NCBI RefSeq assembly: GCF_006717075.1
Contig: NZ_VFQC01000001.1
Coordinates: forward strand, 2,465,501 to 2,529,500
Source: Haloactinospora alba
GTDB lineage: Bacteria > Actinomycetota > Actinomycetes > Streptosporangiales > Streptosporangiaceae
DNA length: 64,000 nt
Direction: 5' to 3'
The notes beneath the pieces were generated by a model. It saw nothing but the letters and a program-made list of their open reading frames with translations, made no database searches and was not told where the DNA came from. Position numbers and translations under genes: made by a program. Shown piece by piece: positions 34,136 to 42,634 of the stretch. Each line of letters begins with the position of its first letter. Positions within the stretch are counted from its first letter, which is position 1.

Positions 34136-34939
34136 ATGGACAACGCCCAGAGTCACGCTCTCGGAGCCTTCCTGCGCGCACCGGGAACGGGTCCCTCCGA
34201 AGGAGGCGGGCGTGAACGTCGGCGCCAGGCGGCGCACCCCCGGACTGCGGCGTGAGGAGGTCGCCGCTCTCTCCGGGGTGAGCCTGGCCTGGTACACCTG
34301 GTTGGAACAGGGCAGGGTCGCGACCTCGCGCCAGGTGATCGACGCGGTGGCACGCGCGCTGCGCCTGGAGGCGGCACAGCACCGCCACGCGCTGGAACTC
34401 GCGGGTTTCCACGCGCACGGCCGGGACGAGACCACCGCGGGGGCCGGCTCCCGCCTCGCCCGCCTCATCGACGGTTGGAACGACGTGCCGGCCGTGCTCC
34501 TCGACTGGCGCATGGACATCCTGCACAGCAACCCGGCGTACCGGGAACAGTGGCCCGAGCCCGAGGCGGTTCCCCCGCCCGGCGCAACCTGCTGCTGGCG
34601 CTGACGGGCGAGCCCTGGCGGCTGCAGCGCAGTGCCCCTGGGCGTGACTTTGTGGGCGGCCTGTTCGGGCGGTTCCGCGCCGGTTACGACCGCGCCCCGC
34701 ACGACGGGCGGGCCGCCGAGATCGTCGCGCTTCTCACCGAGGAGCGTCCCTCTCTCACCGGGCAGTGGCGGTGTCGGGCCGTGGGCGAGCCCGCCCCGTG
34801 CGTCGTGGAGACCGACGGTGGCGGGCGGCGCCCCCGCACGGTGGCATGCGCGCTCCTCCGGCCCGACGGTACGGACGGCACCGCCGTCCTGACGGTGAGC
34901 GGCGCGGCCCCCTCCCCACCGGTGCCGTGGGACGGGTGA
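34136..34939 (+). pseudogene. XRE/MmyB-like transcriptional regulator, disrupted by two frameshifts
   Basis: Three frames join into one recognisable protein. Frame 1 from ATG 34136 gives MDNAQSHALGAFLRA. The next frame gives RERVPPKEAGVNVGARRRTPGLRREEVAALSGVSLAWYTWLEQGR, an XRE HTH with the family's GLRREEVA signature, and ends at a stop near 34604. The third frame, from about 34577, resumes at ARRNLLLAL and continues to 34939. The first shift is near 34170-34175 (two bases missing or one extra), the second near 34575. Intact members bind DNA and carry an MmyB-like ligand domain. The gene is likely inactive, unless the shifts are sequencing errors. It is divergent from the VOC gene. Confidence 0.8.
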
Positions 34940-35052
34940 GGGCACTCCCCGGCAACACCGTGGGACGGAACCGCCGCTTCCGCCCCACGGCTCGTTCGGA
35001 GGGCCCCGCCAGAGCCGGGCCCGGTTGGCGGAGGCCGGTCGCCGAGTGGCTC

Positions 35053-35907
35053 CTAGGGTTTGCGGCCAACGCCGCCGGTCATGAACCGCGCCGCTACCGA
35101 CGTGCTGTCGCGCACGATCCCGTCGGGGCGCCACAGCGGCAGCGGAACCAGCCCGGGCAGGAGGATCTCCAGGCCGTCGAAGAACCGTTCCAGCTCCTCC
35201 TGGGTGCGGACCCGGCCGCTGCCGAGCTGCTCCAGGAGGACGCGTTCCAGTTCCTGGCTCTCCGGGGCGTCGCCGAGCCGGGTGAAGTTGGTGATGAAGA
35301 AGAACGACCCGGACGGCACGGCCGCACGCAGGGTGTCGACGATACCGCCCGGGTCCTCCTCGTCGAGGATGTGGTGCAGTATCCCGCACAGCATCACGCA
35401 CACCGGCTGTTCGAGGTCGATCAGCGAACGCACGTCGGGATGGTCCAGGACCTCCCGGGGTTCGCGGATGTCGGCGGTGACGACCCTCGTGTTCGGGTTG
35501 TCCTCCAGGAGGGCGTGGCCGTGGACCAGCACCAGCGGGTCGTCGTCGACGTAGACCACCCTGGCCTCGGGGTTCGCCTCCTGGGCGACCTCGTGGGTGT
35601 TGCGCACCGTCGGCAGGCCCGAGCCCAGGTCGAGGAACTGGGTTATGCCCTCTTCCCTGGCCAGGTACCGGACCACCCGGTCCAGCATGGCGCGGTTGTG
35701 CAGCGCGATGTCCTTCAGCTCCGGCATCACGTCCAGGCTGGCCTGGGCTACCTGCCGGTCTACGGCGTAGTTGTCCTTGCCGTTGAGCATCACGTCGTAG
35801 ACGCGTGCCGCGGTGGGAACACCGAAGTCGTAGTCGTTCCCGCTGCCGCCCGAGGGCGCGGTGGACACGCCGCTGGTGGCGGGAGGCTCCGGTCCGGAGT
35901 CAGTCAT
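35053..35907 (-). CDS. SAM-dependent methyltransferase of the DUF574 (Methyltransf_19) family
   Basis: 284 residues from the ATG at 35907 with AAGGAG six bases away. Family signatures are ARVYDVMLNGKDNYAVDR, the SAM-binding FLDLGSGLPTVRNTHEVAQ region, VVYVDDDPLVLVHG and CGILHHILD, with DSTSVAARFMTGG near the end. These proteins are abundant in actinomycetes, and their substrates are mostly unknown. They are often found near XRE regulators, as here (34136-34939). A ~27-residue disordered N-terminus precedes the fold. Confidence 0.9.
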   Translation of the reverse strand: MTDSGPEPPATSGVSTAPSGGSGNDYDFGVPTAARVYDVMLNGKDNYAVDRQVAQASLDVMPELKDIALHNRAMLDRVVRYLAREEGITQFLDLGSGLPTVRNTHEVAQEANPEARVVYVDDDPLVLVHGHALLEDNPNTRVVTADIREPREVLDHPDVRSLIDLEQPVCVMLCGILHHILDEEDPGGIVDTLRAAVPSGSFFFITNFTRLGDAPESQELERVLLEQLGSGRVRTQEELERFFDGLEILLPGLVPLPLWRPDGIVRDSTSVAARFMTGGVGRKP

Positions 35908-36028
35908 GGGGGGCTCCTTGTTGTCCGAAAACGCCGCGAACACGGGCATCGTAGCGGTTTCCGCATCAATGCTGCATAAGAAACGACTTCCTGGTTACCG
36001 GATTGATGGACGTACCGTTATCCGAGCA

Positions 36029-37285
36029 TTACCGCACGTGCCCGTCCCCGGTGACGACGTACTTCGTGGATGTCATCTCCGGAAGCCCCATCGGGCCGCG
36101 GGCGTGCAGCTTCTGGTTCGAGATCCCGATCTCCGCGCCGAAACCGAACTCGCCGCCGTCGGTGAACCGGGTGGAGGCGTTGACCATGACCGCGGCCGCG
36201 TCCACCCGGGAGGTGAAGTGGCGCGCCGCCGCCTGCGAGTCGGTCACGATCGCCTCCGTGTGCCGGGTGGAATGGGTGCGGATGTGTCCGAGGGCCTCGT
36301 CCATCGAGTCCACCACCCGCACGGCGAGGTCCGCGGACAGGTACTCGGTGGCCCAGTCCTCCTCGGTGGCCGCGACCACCGTCTCGTCCCACTCCTGGAC
36401 CCGTTCGTCGCCGTGTACGGTGACGTCCAGCTCCCGCAGGGAACGCAGCACCCGGGGTAGGACGCGTTCGGCGATCCCGGCGTGCACCAGCAGCGTCTCC
36501 GCGGTGTTGCACGTGGAGTAGCGCTGCGTCTTGGCGTTCACCGCCACCGCCACGGCCTTCTCCGGATCAGCGGCCTCGTCGACGTACACGTGGCAGTTGC
36601 CCTCCCCAGTCTCGACCACCGGAACGGCGGACTCCCGCACCACGGTCCGGATCAGGGAGGCGCCCCCGCGCGGGATGAGCACGTCCACCAGACCGCGCTC
36701 CCGCATGAGCGCCTGCGCCGACTCCCGGCCGCTTCCCGGTACGAGCTGCACCGCGTCCGCGGGAACCGCCGTTTTCTCCACGGCGCCGCGCAGCACCTCG
36801 ACGATACGGCTGTTGGACGCGTACGCCGAGGACGATCCGCGGAGCAGCGCCGCGTTCCCGCTCTTCAGGCACAACGCCGCGGCGTCGGCGGTGACGTTGG
36901 GCCGCCCCTCGTAGATGATGCCGATCACGCCGAGCGGAACACGGATCTGGCGCAGCTCCAGCCCGTTGGGAAGAACGTTGCCGCGCAGCACCTCGCCCAC
37001 CGGGTCCGGGAGATCGGCTATGGCACGTACCGCCTCGGCGATACCGCCGACCCGTTCCCGGGAGAGAGCGAGCCGGTCGATAACGGCCTCCGTCTCCCCC
37101 GCCTCACGTGCGCGGGAGATGTCCTGGGCGTTGGCGGACACGATCGACTCGGCGTTGTCCACCAGAGCGTCGGCCATGGCGGACAACGCCTCGTCCTTCG
37201 CCGCCCGGGTGAGCGGGGCGAGCTCCGCCGCCGCCTCCTGGGAACGCTGGGCTGCGGCATGGACCGCGCGCTCGGTGTCGGTCAT
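36029..37285 (-). CDS. proA: gamma-glutamyl phosphate reductase
   Basis: 418 residues, the normal length. It reduces gamma-glutamyl phosphate to glutamate semialdehyde with NADPH in proline synthesis. Motifs are the catalytic Cys in [14 protein letters not shown] and the cofactor region [17 protein letters not shown]-type residues, with [14 protein letters not shown]. The ATG at 37285 follows GAGGGA. The open frame continues to 38128 upstream but without homologous content. It is separated from proB by about 1.7 kb that includes the N-acetyltransferase. Confidence 0.96.
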   Translation of the reverse strand: MTDTERAVHAAAQRSQEAAAELAPLTRAAKDEALSAMADALVDNAESIVSANAQDISRAREAGETEAVIDRLALSRERVGGIAEAVRAIADLPDPVGEVLRGNVLPNGLELRQIRVPLGVIGIIYEGRPNVTADAAALCLKSGNAALLRGSSSAYASNSRIVEVLRGAVEKTAVPADAVQLVPGSGRESAQALMRERGLVDVLIPRGGASLIRTVVRESAVPVVETGEGNCHVYVDEAADPEKAVAVAVNAKTQRYSTCNTAETLLVHAGIAERVLPRVLRSLRELDVTVHGDERVQEWDETVVAATEEDWATEYLSADLAVRVVDSMDEALGHIRTHSTRHTEAIVTDSQAAARHFTSRVDAAAVMVNASTRFTDGGEFGFGAEIGISNQKLHARGPMGLPEMTSTKYVVTGDGHVR

Positions 37286-37343
37286 TCCCTCGTTCGCCCT
37301 TCCGGATTCTCTGGCTGGTGGTCCGACCGTCAGCCTAGTGCCT

Positions 37344-37368
37344 GTCCGACGGCCCCCGCCCGTCGGAC
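37344..37368. terminator. hairpin upstream of proA
   Basis: GTCCGACGG (37344-37352) and CCGTCGGAC (37360-37368) flank a seven-base loop, 59 bases before the proA start. It may terminate transcription from the 37671 gene or affect proA translation. Confidence 0.4.
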
Positions 37369-37515
37369 GGGACGCTGCCCCTCGCCGCCTCGGGACCGGG
37401 CCGACGCTCGTCTCGTTCCCGCACAGCGGGGTTCTTAGTGTTTTTCCGGACAGCGGATAAACAACGGCGGTACCTTGTCCCCGTTCCGGGAGGCACGTTG
37501 CGAGGAGGGGAACCA

Positions 37516-37617
37516 TTGTCGGTGTGCCCCAACGGTGGCGAGCACGATTGGGTGCTGCACAGCGACCGGAGGTTCCGTTGCGCCAAGTGCGGTGCGGAGA
37601 GCGCCCGCCGGGTGTGA
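37516..37617 (+). CDS. 33-residue zinc-ribbon microprotein
   Basis: A short frame of 34 codons with GAGGAGGGG five bases before a TTG start; a GTG two codons further in is an alternative. The peptide has one CxxC knuckle (FRCAKCGAE) and an earlier Cys and His ([10 protein letters not shown]), which together could hold one zinc. The strong ribosome-binding site and the spacing of metal ligands argue that it is real. It is divergent from proA. Function unknown. Confidence 0.55.
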   Translation: MSVCPNGGEHDWVLHSDRRFRCAKCGAESARRV

Positions 37618-37670
37618 GCACCGCCCTTCCTCGGGGGCTCCCGGTTCCGGTAGCGCACGACCCTCGCTGG

Positions 37671-37901
37671 TCAAGCGGGGTGTTCCGTGCCCTCCTGGAC
37701 GGTGGTGCCGTCGTAGGCGGCCCGCCAGGTGACGGGCGCGTTGAGATAGCGGGCCAGGTGGCGTGCCCAGCCCCGCAACGGGGCGAACGTGTCCGCTCCC
37801 GGTGCCAGCACCGTGCGCCCCTGGTAGAGCACACCGTCCAGCTCAAGCACCGCCCCGTCCCGCAGCAGCTCGGTGTCGTACTCGTAGGTGGTGGGCAGCA
37901 T
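37671..37901 (-). CDS. small conserved hypothetical protein
   Basis: 76 residues from ATG 37901, whose only upstream signal is AGG. The content is acidic and aromatic ([25 protein letters not shown], then [22 protein letters not shown]), with no known motif. It lies between the zinc microprotein and the N-acetyltransferase, on the opposite strand to both. The composition looks coding, but support is modest. Confidence 0.5.
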   Translation of the reverse strand: MLPTTYEYDTELLRDGAVLELDGVLYQGRTVLAPGADTFAPLRGWARHLARYLNAPVTWRAAYDGTTVQEGTEHPA

Positions 37902-38203
37902 GGGCGCAGCCTAAACCGCGCGGTTCCCGCACACCACCTCCCCTCCCGCGGTTCCGCGGCGGTACAGCGGCGCGGCGCGCCCCGGGTGCGGTGAGTGGCG
38001 TCCCTCATCGCGCCGCCGGGAATCCCGGACCGTCGGCCGCGGTTGCATGTTGTCGCGAGCACGCGGCGCCCTGCCGACGACCGGGTCCCGACTGGCGGAA
38101 CGGGGCCTCCCTCGACCGACGGGAACATCGCCGGCGCGGTGCCGACCGTGCCGCACAGCAGGACAGGCGTCCATCGGACGGGACCCTAGTGGAAGGCGCA
38201 ACC
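37902..38203. other. 302-base gap, nothing recognised
   Basis: Between the divergent 37671 gene and the N-acetyltransferase. Frames are open on both strands but lack ribosome-binding sites and conserved content. Promoters for both genes are expected here; none can be picked out with confidence. Confidence 0.4.
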
Positions 38204-39058
38204 ATGTACCCCCTGTGGAGCAGTGACCGGTTCGACCTCGAGTCCTACCTGGCGTTCATCGGCTACGACGGTGGACGCGCACCGGACCTGGCCACCCTGC
38301 GGGCGCTGCACCGCGCGCACGTGCTGTCGGTGCCGTTCGAGAACCTCGAGGTGATCCTCGGGCGCGGCGTTTCCCTGGACCTCGCCGCGATCCAGGACAA
38401 AGTGCTCCCGGGCCGACGCGGCGGGTACTGCTACGAGCACGTCACCCTGTTCGCCGCCGCCCTGGAACGCCTCGGGTTCGGCGTCACCGGTCTCGTCGGG
38501 CGCGCCCGCATGGGGCAGGACAGGCTCACCCCCGCCACACACGCGCTACTGCGGGTCGAGACGGCCGAAACCCCAGAGACCGGACAGGTGTGGATCAGCG
38601 ACGTCGGATTCGGCGCCAGCCCGCTGACCCCCATCGAACTGGCCGACGGCGCGGAGGCCGGGGCCGGGGACTGGCGGTACCGTCTCGAACGCGGTCCCGT
38701 CGCCCCCGGAACCGAGGGCTGGATACTGTACGAGTGGCGGTCCAGCGGGTGGTTCGACCGGCACGGGTTCGGACTCACGCCCCAGTTCCCCGTCGACTAC
38801 ACCGTGGGCAACCACTACATCGCCACCCACCCTCGTTCCCCTTTCGCGCAGCGCCCCTTCCTGCAGCGCGTCTTCGACGACCGGCTGCACGTACTGGACG
38901 GCCGGACCCTGACCACGGCGCTTCCGGGGCAGGACGCGTCGCGGCAGGAGACGCGGGAGTTGGAGGCCGGCGAGGTTCCCGCCGCTCTGACGGACCTATT
39001 CGGAGTCGAGCTTCAGCGCGCGGACGCCGAGGCGCTCGTCTCCCGGCTCACGGGCTGA
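38204..39058 (+). CDS. arylamine N-acetyltransferase
   Basis: 284 residues from the ATG at 38204 (GGAAGG upstream), normal for bacterial NAT. The catalytic triad is Cys76 (RRGGYCYEHV), His113 (ATHALLRV) and Asp133 (SDVGFG). It transfers acetyl groups from acetyl-CoA to arylamines, hydrazines and related compounds. The last 46 bases overlap the 3' end of proB on the other strand. It lies where proB and proA are normally contiguous and so appears to be an insertion in that operon. Confidence 0.93.
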   Translation: MYPLWSSDRFDLESYLAFIGYDGGRAPDLATLRALHRAHVLSVPFENLEVILGRGVSLDLAAIQDKVLPGRRGGYCYEHVTLFAAALERLGFGVTGLVGRARMGQDRLTPATHALLRVETAETPETGQVWISDVGFGASPLTPIELADGAEAGAGDWRYRLERGPVAPGTEGWILYEWRSSGWFDRHGFGLTPQFPVDYTVGNHYIATHPRSPFAQRPFLQRVFDDRLHVLDGRTLTTALPGQDASRQETRELEAGEVPAALTDLFGVELQRADAEALVSRLTG

Positions 39059-40257
39059 TCCCCGGCCCCGGCCGGGGATCCGGGGTCGTCTCCGGCCTCC
39101 CCGGCGAGGAGCAGGACCAGGTCGTCCCGGTGCACGATCTCGCGGTGGTACTCCGGCCCGTGTTCACGTACCAGCCAGCGGGTGGAACGCCCCATCAGCT
39201 CGGGGATCTCCGCGGAGCCGTAGTTCACCAGCCCACGCGCCACGATCCTGCCGTCCTCGTCCCGCAGGTCCACCGGGTCGCCCGCCGCGAACTCCCCGTC
39301 GACGCTCACCACGCCCGCGGGCAGGAGCGAGGCGTTCTCCCGCACCACGGCGCGCACCGCTCCGGGGTCGAGGACGACACTCCCCCGGCCCGCTGTCGCG
39401 TGCGCGAGCCAGAGCCGCCGGACCGACGGGCGCCGCTGGTCGACAGCCGAGAACAGGGTCCCCACCGGCTCCCCCGCGAGCACGGCGCGAAGGTTGGTCG
39501 CCGAGGTCAGCACCGTGGGGACTCCGGCTTCCGTGGCGATACGGGCCGACTCCACCTTGGTCGCCATACCGCCGGTTCCCACACCGCGTTTCCCCACACT
39601 CCCGATGTCCACGCCCTCCAGGTCCCGGGGGCCCCTCACCTCGGCGATCCGTCGCGTTCCGGGACGGGAGGGGTTCCCGTCGTAGAGGGCGTCCACGTCG
39701 GAGAGCAGCAGCAGGGCGTCGGCGTGGATGAGGTGCGCGACCAGCGCGGCGAGCCTGTCGTTGTCCCCGAAACGGATCTCGTGCGTGGCGACCGTGTCGT
39801 TCTCGTTGATGATCGGCACCGACCCCATGTCCAGCAGACGACGCAGTGTGCGTCGCGCGTTGAGGTGCTGCACGCGCCGCATGAGGTCCTCCACCGTAAG
39901 GAGGACCTGTCCGGCGGTGAGGTCGTGCCGGGACAGCTCGGCCGTGTAGTGCGCCACCAGCAGCCCCTGTCCGACGCTCGCGGCGGCCTGTTGGGTAGCC
40001 AGGTCGCGTGGGCGTGCCGCCAGCCCCAGGGGAGTCATGCCGGCGGCCACCGCGCCCGAGGAGACGAGCACCAGCTCGGTCCCGCCGGACCGGCGTTCGG
40101 CCAGGACCTCGACCAGTTCGCTGATGCGTTCCCGGTCGATGCGGCCGGCGGGTGTGGTCAGCGACGAGGAGCCCACCTTCACCACGATCCGCTGGGCCCG
40201 GGCGATCCTCGACAGCTTTCCCGTTGTTTCGCCTTCTTCCGACTGTTGGTCGTGCAC
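39013..40257 (-). CDS. proB: glutamate 5-kinase
   Basis: 414 residues from a GTG at 40257 with GGGAGG upstream. The amino-acid kinase domain (VVKVGSSSLT, LVSSGAVAAGM, IINENDTVATHEIRFGDND, GVGTGGMATKVESARIA) is followed by a PUA domain (~290-370). It phosphorylates glutamate to gamma-glutamyl phosphate, the first and feedback-inhibited step to proline. It is 57 bases downstream of obgE in the same direction. Its 3' end overlaps the N-acetyltransferase by 46 bases, tail to tail. The final ~20 residues are Ser/Ala-rich. Confidence 0.97.
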   Translation of the reverse strand: MHDQQSEEGETTGKLSRIARAQRIVVKVGSSSLTTPAGRIDRERISELVEVLAERRSGGTELVLVSSGAVAAGMTPLGLAARPRDLATQQAAASVGQGLLVAHYTAELSRHDLTAGQVLLTVEDLMRRVQHLNARRTLRRLLDMGSVPIINENDTVATHEIRFGDNDRLAALVAHLIHADALLLLSDVDALYDGNPSRPGTRRIAEVRGPRDLEGVDIGSVGKRGVGTGGMATKVESARIATEAGVPTVLTSATNLRAVLAGEPVGTLFSAVDQRRPSVRRLWLAHATAGRGSVVLDPGAVRAVVRENASLLPAGVVSVDGEFAAGDPVDLRDEDGRIVARGLVNYGSAEIPELMGRSTRWLVREHGPEYHREIVHRDDLVLLLAGEAGDDPGSPAGAGDQPVSRETSASASAR

Positions 40258-40314
40258 GACCGTTCCTCCCGTCGCAGTGCCGTGACAGGCTGGAAAGAGG
40301 ACTCCCGCGCGGTG

Positions 40315-41679
40315 TCAGCCTAGCCGGGGATCACTACCGCGCGGGCCTGCCGGTGACTGGCCCGGCGTCGCGCTCGGGTCCCAGTCGAAGACGACGGAGT
40401 CGTCCTCGTCACCGATGTAGACCTCAGCTCCGTCAGCGGCGCCCGCCTCGGCCAGGGCTTCCTCGATACCCAACCGGTTGAGGCGGTCCGAGAGGTAGCC
40501 GACAGCCTCGTCGTTGGTGAAGTCGGTCTGGCGCACCCAGCGCGCCGGCTTGTCCCCGCGGATCCGGAAGGTGTTGTCCCCGAGCGGCACCACCTCGAAC
40601 GGTGTCTCGCCCATCCGGGGCGGGCGCAGCACTGTGCGGCTGGGTTCCGGTTCCGGAGCGGCCGCGCGGGCGGCTTCGACGTGTTCGGCCATGGCGTAGG
40701 AAAGCTCACGCAGCCCGGTATGGGTCGCGGCGGACACGCGGATCACGCGCAACCCCCGCTCGTGCAGCATCGGGGTGACGATGTCGGCGAGTTCCTGCGC
40801 GTCGGGAACGTCCACCTTGTTGAGTACGACGATCCGCGGACGGTCGGTGAGGTCGATTCCGGTCTGCTCGCCGTAGGCGGCCAGCTCCTCCTCGATCGCG
40901 TCCATGTCGCTCACCGGGTCGCGTCCCGGCTCGTAGGTGGCGCAGTCCAGGACGTGGACCAGGGTCGAGCACCGTTCCACGTGCCGCAGGAAGTTCAGCC
41001 CGAGCCCCCGTCCGGAGCTCGCCCCCGGGATGAGACCGGGAACGTCGGCTACCACGTACTGCGAGGCGTCGGTTTCGACGACGCCGAGGTTCGGGATCAG
41101 GGTGGTGAACGGGTAGTCGGCGATCTTGGGACGGGCCGCGGAGAGCGCGGCGACCAGCGAGGACTTCCCACCACTGGGGAAACCGATGAGTCCGACGTCC
41201 GCGATGGTCTTGAGCTCCAGCCGGACGTCGAACTGTTCGCCCGGCTCGCCTTTCAGCGCGAAACCGGGGGCCTTGCGTTTCGGCGACGCCAGTGCGGCGT
41301 TTCCCAGGCCGCCGGTTCCGCCCTTGGCCAGAACGAGCTGCGTGCCGTGTCCTACGAGGTCGGCGACCACGTCGCCGTCGCTGCCCCGCACGACCGTCCC
41401 GTCGGGAACGGAGAGGACCAGCTTCTCCCCGTTGGCGCCGTGCCGGTTCGCCCCCTGCCCGGGGGTGCCGTTGCGGGCTTTGCGGTGCGGACGGCGCTGG
41501 TACTCGAGAAGCGTGGCGGTGTTGCGGTCGACCTCCAGGACGATGTCACCGCCCTTGCCGCCGTTGCCGCCGTCCGGGCCACCGAAAGCCTTGAACTTCT
41601 CCCGATGCACAGAGGCACAGCCGTGCCCGCCGTCCCCGGCCTTGACATGCAAGGCCGCCTCGTCGACGAAATCGGGCAT
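40315..41679 (-). CDS. obgE: Obg-family GTPase
   Basis: 454 residues: an Obg glycine-rich fold at 1-158 ([12 protein letters not shown]), a G domain from ~159 with G1 GFPSGGKS (166-173), G3 [10 protein letters not shown] and G4 NKVD, then an OCT C-terminal domain (~345-420) and a short disordered tail. It is an essential 50S assembly and stress GTPase. The ATG at 41679 follows GGGAGGGG. The operon order is rplU, rpmA, obgE, proB; a strong hairpin separates it from rpmA. Confidence 0.97.
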   Translation of the reverse strand: MPDFVDEAALHVKAGDGGHGCASVHREKFKAFGGPDGGNGGKGGDIVLEVDRNTATLLEYQRRPHRKARNGTPGQGANRHGANGEKLVLSVPDGTVVRGSDGDVVADLVGHGTQLVLAKGGTGGLGNAALASPKRKAPGFALKGEPGEQFDVRLELKTIADVGLIGFPSGGKSSLVAALSAARPKIADYPFTTLIPNLGVVETDASQYVVADVPGLIPGASSGRGLGLNFLRHVERCSTLVHVLDCATYEPGRDPVSDMDAIEEELAAYGEQTGIDLTDRPRIVVLNKVDVPDAQELADIVTPMLHERGLRVIRVSAATHTGLRELSYAMAEHVEAARAAAPEPEPSRTVLRPPRMGETPFEVVPLGDNTFRIRGDKPARWVRQTDFTNDEAVGYLSDRLNRLGIEEALAEAGAADGAEVYIGDEDDSVVFDWDPSATPGQSPAGPRGSDPRLG

Positions 41680-41767
41680 GTGTCCCCTCCCCTGCCCTGC
41701 TCCGCCGGGTTCACCACGGTCGTACCGCAGCTGCCGGCCCGGAACGGGCCCTGTGTGATCGGAATAC

Positions 41768-41807
41768 GTGTGGGGCGGGCCAACACCCGTGTTGGCCCGC
41801 CCCACAC
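41768..41807. terminator. 19-bp-stem hairpin between rpmA and obgE
   Basis: Arms 41768-41786 and 41789-41807 are exact complements with a CC loop. It begins 25 bases after the rpmA stop on the minus strand, before obgE. No U tract. It would end or reduce transcription from the ribosomal protein genes into obgE. Confidence 0.7.
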
Positions 41808-41832
41808 GCCACTACGTCGCCGTGCCGCCGGC

Positions 41833-42099
41833 CTATTCCCGGGCCTCGGCCGGAACGATGCTCACTGCCTTCTCGCGGCCGCGCCAGCTGCCGAACTGCA
41901 CCTCGCCGGCGACGAGCGCGAACAGCGTGTCGTCGCCGCCCCGGCTCACGTTCTTCCCGGGGTGGAAGCGGGTTCCCCGCTGCCGCACGAGGATCTCGCC
42001 AGCCTTCACCTGCTGACCGCCGAAACGCTTCACACCAAGCCGCTTCGCAACGGAATCGCGACCGTTGCGAGTGTTGGAAGCACCCTTCTTGGTCGACAT
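41833..42099 (-). CDS. rpmA: 50S ribosomal protein L27
   Basis: 88 residues. The start is [28 protein letters not shown], with the N-terminal tail intact, so no processing extension like that of Firmicutes is seen. L27 lies at the peptidyl-transferase centre. It is 14 bases downstream of rplU. Confidence 0.98.
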   Translation of the reverse strand: MSTKKGASNTRNGRDSVAKRLGVKRFGGQQVKAGEILVRQRGTRFHPGKNVSRGGDDTLFALVAGEVQFGSWRGREKAVSIVPAEARE

Positions 42100-42113
42100 G
42101 TCGAGTTCCTCCC

Positions 42114-42425
42114 CTACTTCGCCCCGATACCGGTGACGCGCACCTGGGTGTATGTCTGCCGATGCCCCTGGCGCTTCATGTAACCGGTCTTGTTCTTGAA
42201 TTTGACGATGTTGATCTTTGGCCCTTTGACCTCGCGGAGGACCTCGGCCGTGACCTTGTACCCGCCCAGTTCGGTGGAGTCGCTGACAACCTTGCCGTCA
42301 TCGACGACAAGCAGCGGATCCCATGTCACCGTTGAACCGGCATCGTCGGGAACTCTGTCGATGTCCAGAACGTCATCGACGGACACCTTCTCCTGTCGGC
42401 CGCCCGCTCGCACGATCGCGTACAC
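42114..42425 (-). CDS. rplU: 50S ribosomal protein L21
   Basis: 103 residues from a GTG ([14 protein letters not shown]). It carries the usual [21 protein letters not shown] near the end. It is first gene of the rplU-rpmA-obgE-proB operon, with 209 bases of leader to rne; I see no recognisable structured leader there. Confidence 0.98.
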   Translation of the reverse strand: MYAIVRAGGRQEKVSVDDVLDIDRVPDDAGSTVTWDPLLVVDDGKVVSDSTELGGYKVTAEVLREVKGPKINIVKFKNKTGYMKRQGHRQTYTQVRVTGIGAK

Positions 42426-42634
42426 CGGGGAACTCTCTTCCTGCTCGTTCTTCCTAGAATGCGCTCTTAACTGACCGCGGTCTCAACCCACCGGTCTCCC
42501 GTCCGGAGGGTGGGGTGGAAAGGTAGGTCTCGGGCGCGCGAACGAAGGGGCGCGCCGACGCACCATCCCTCAGATTACCACCTACCACCCGGCAACCTGC
42601 ACGCCACGGTTCGGCACCGCAGCTCCGGCACGGA

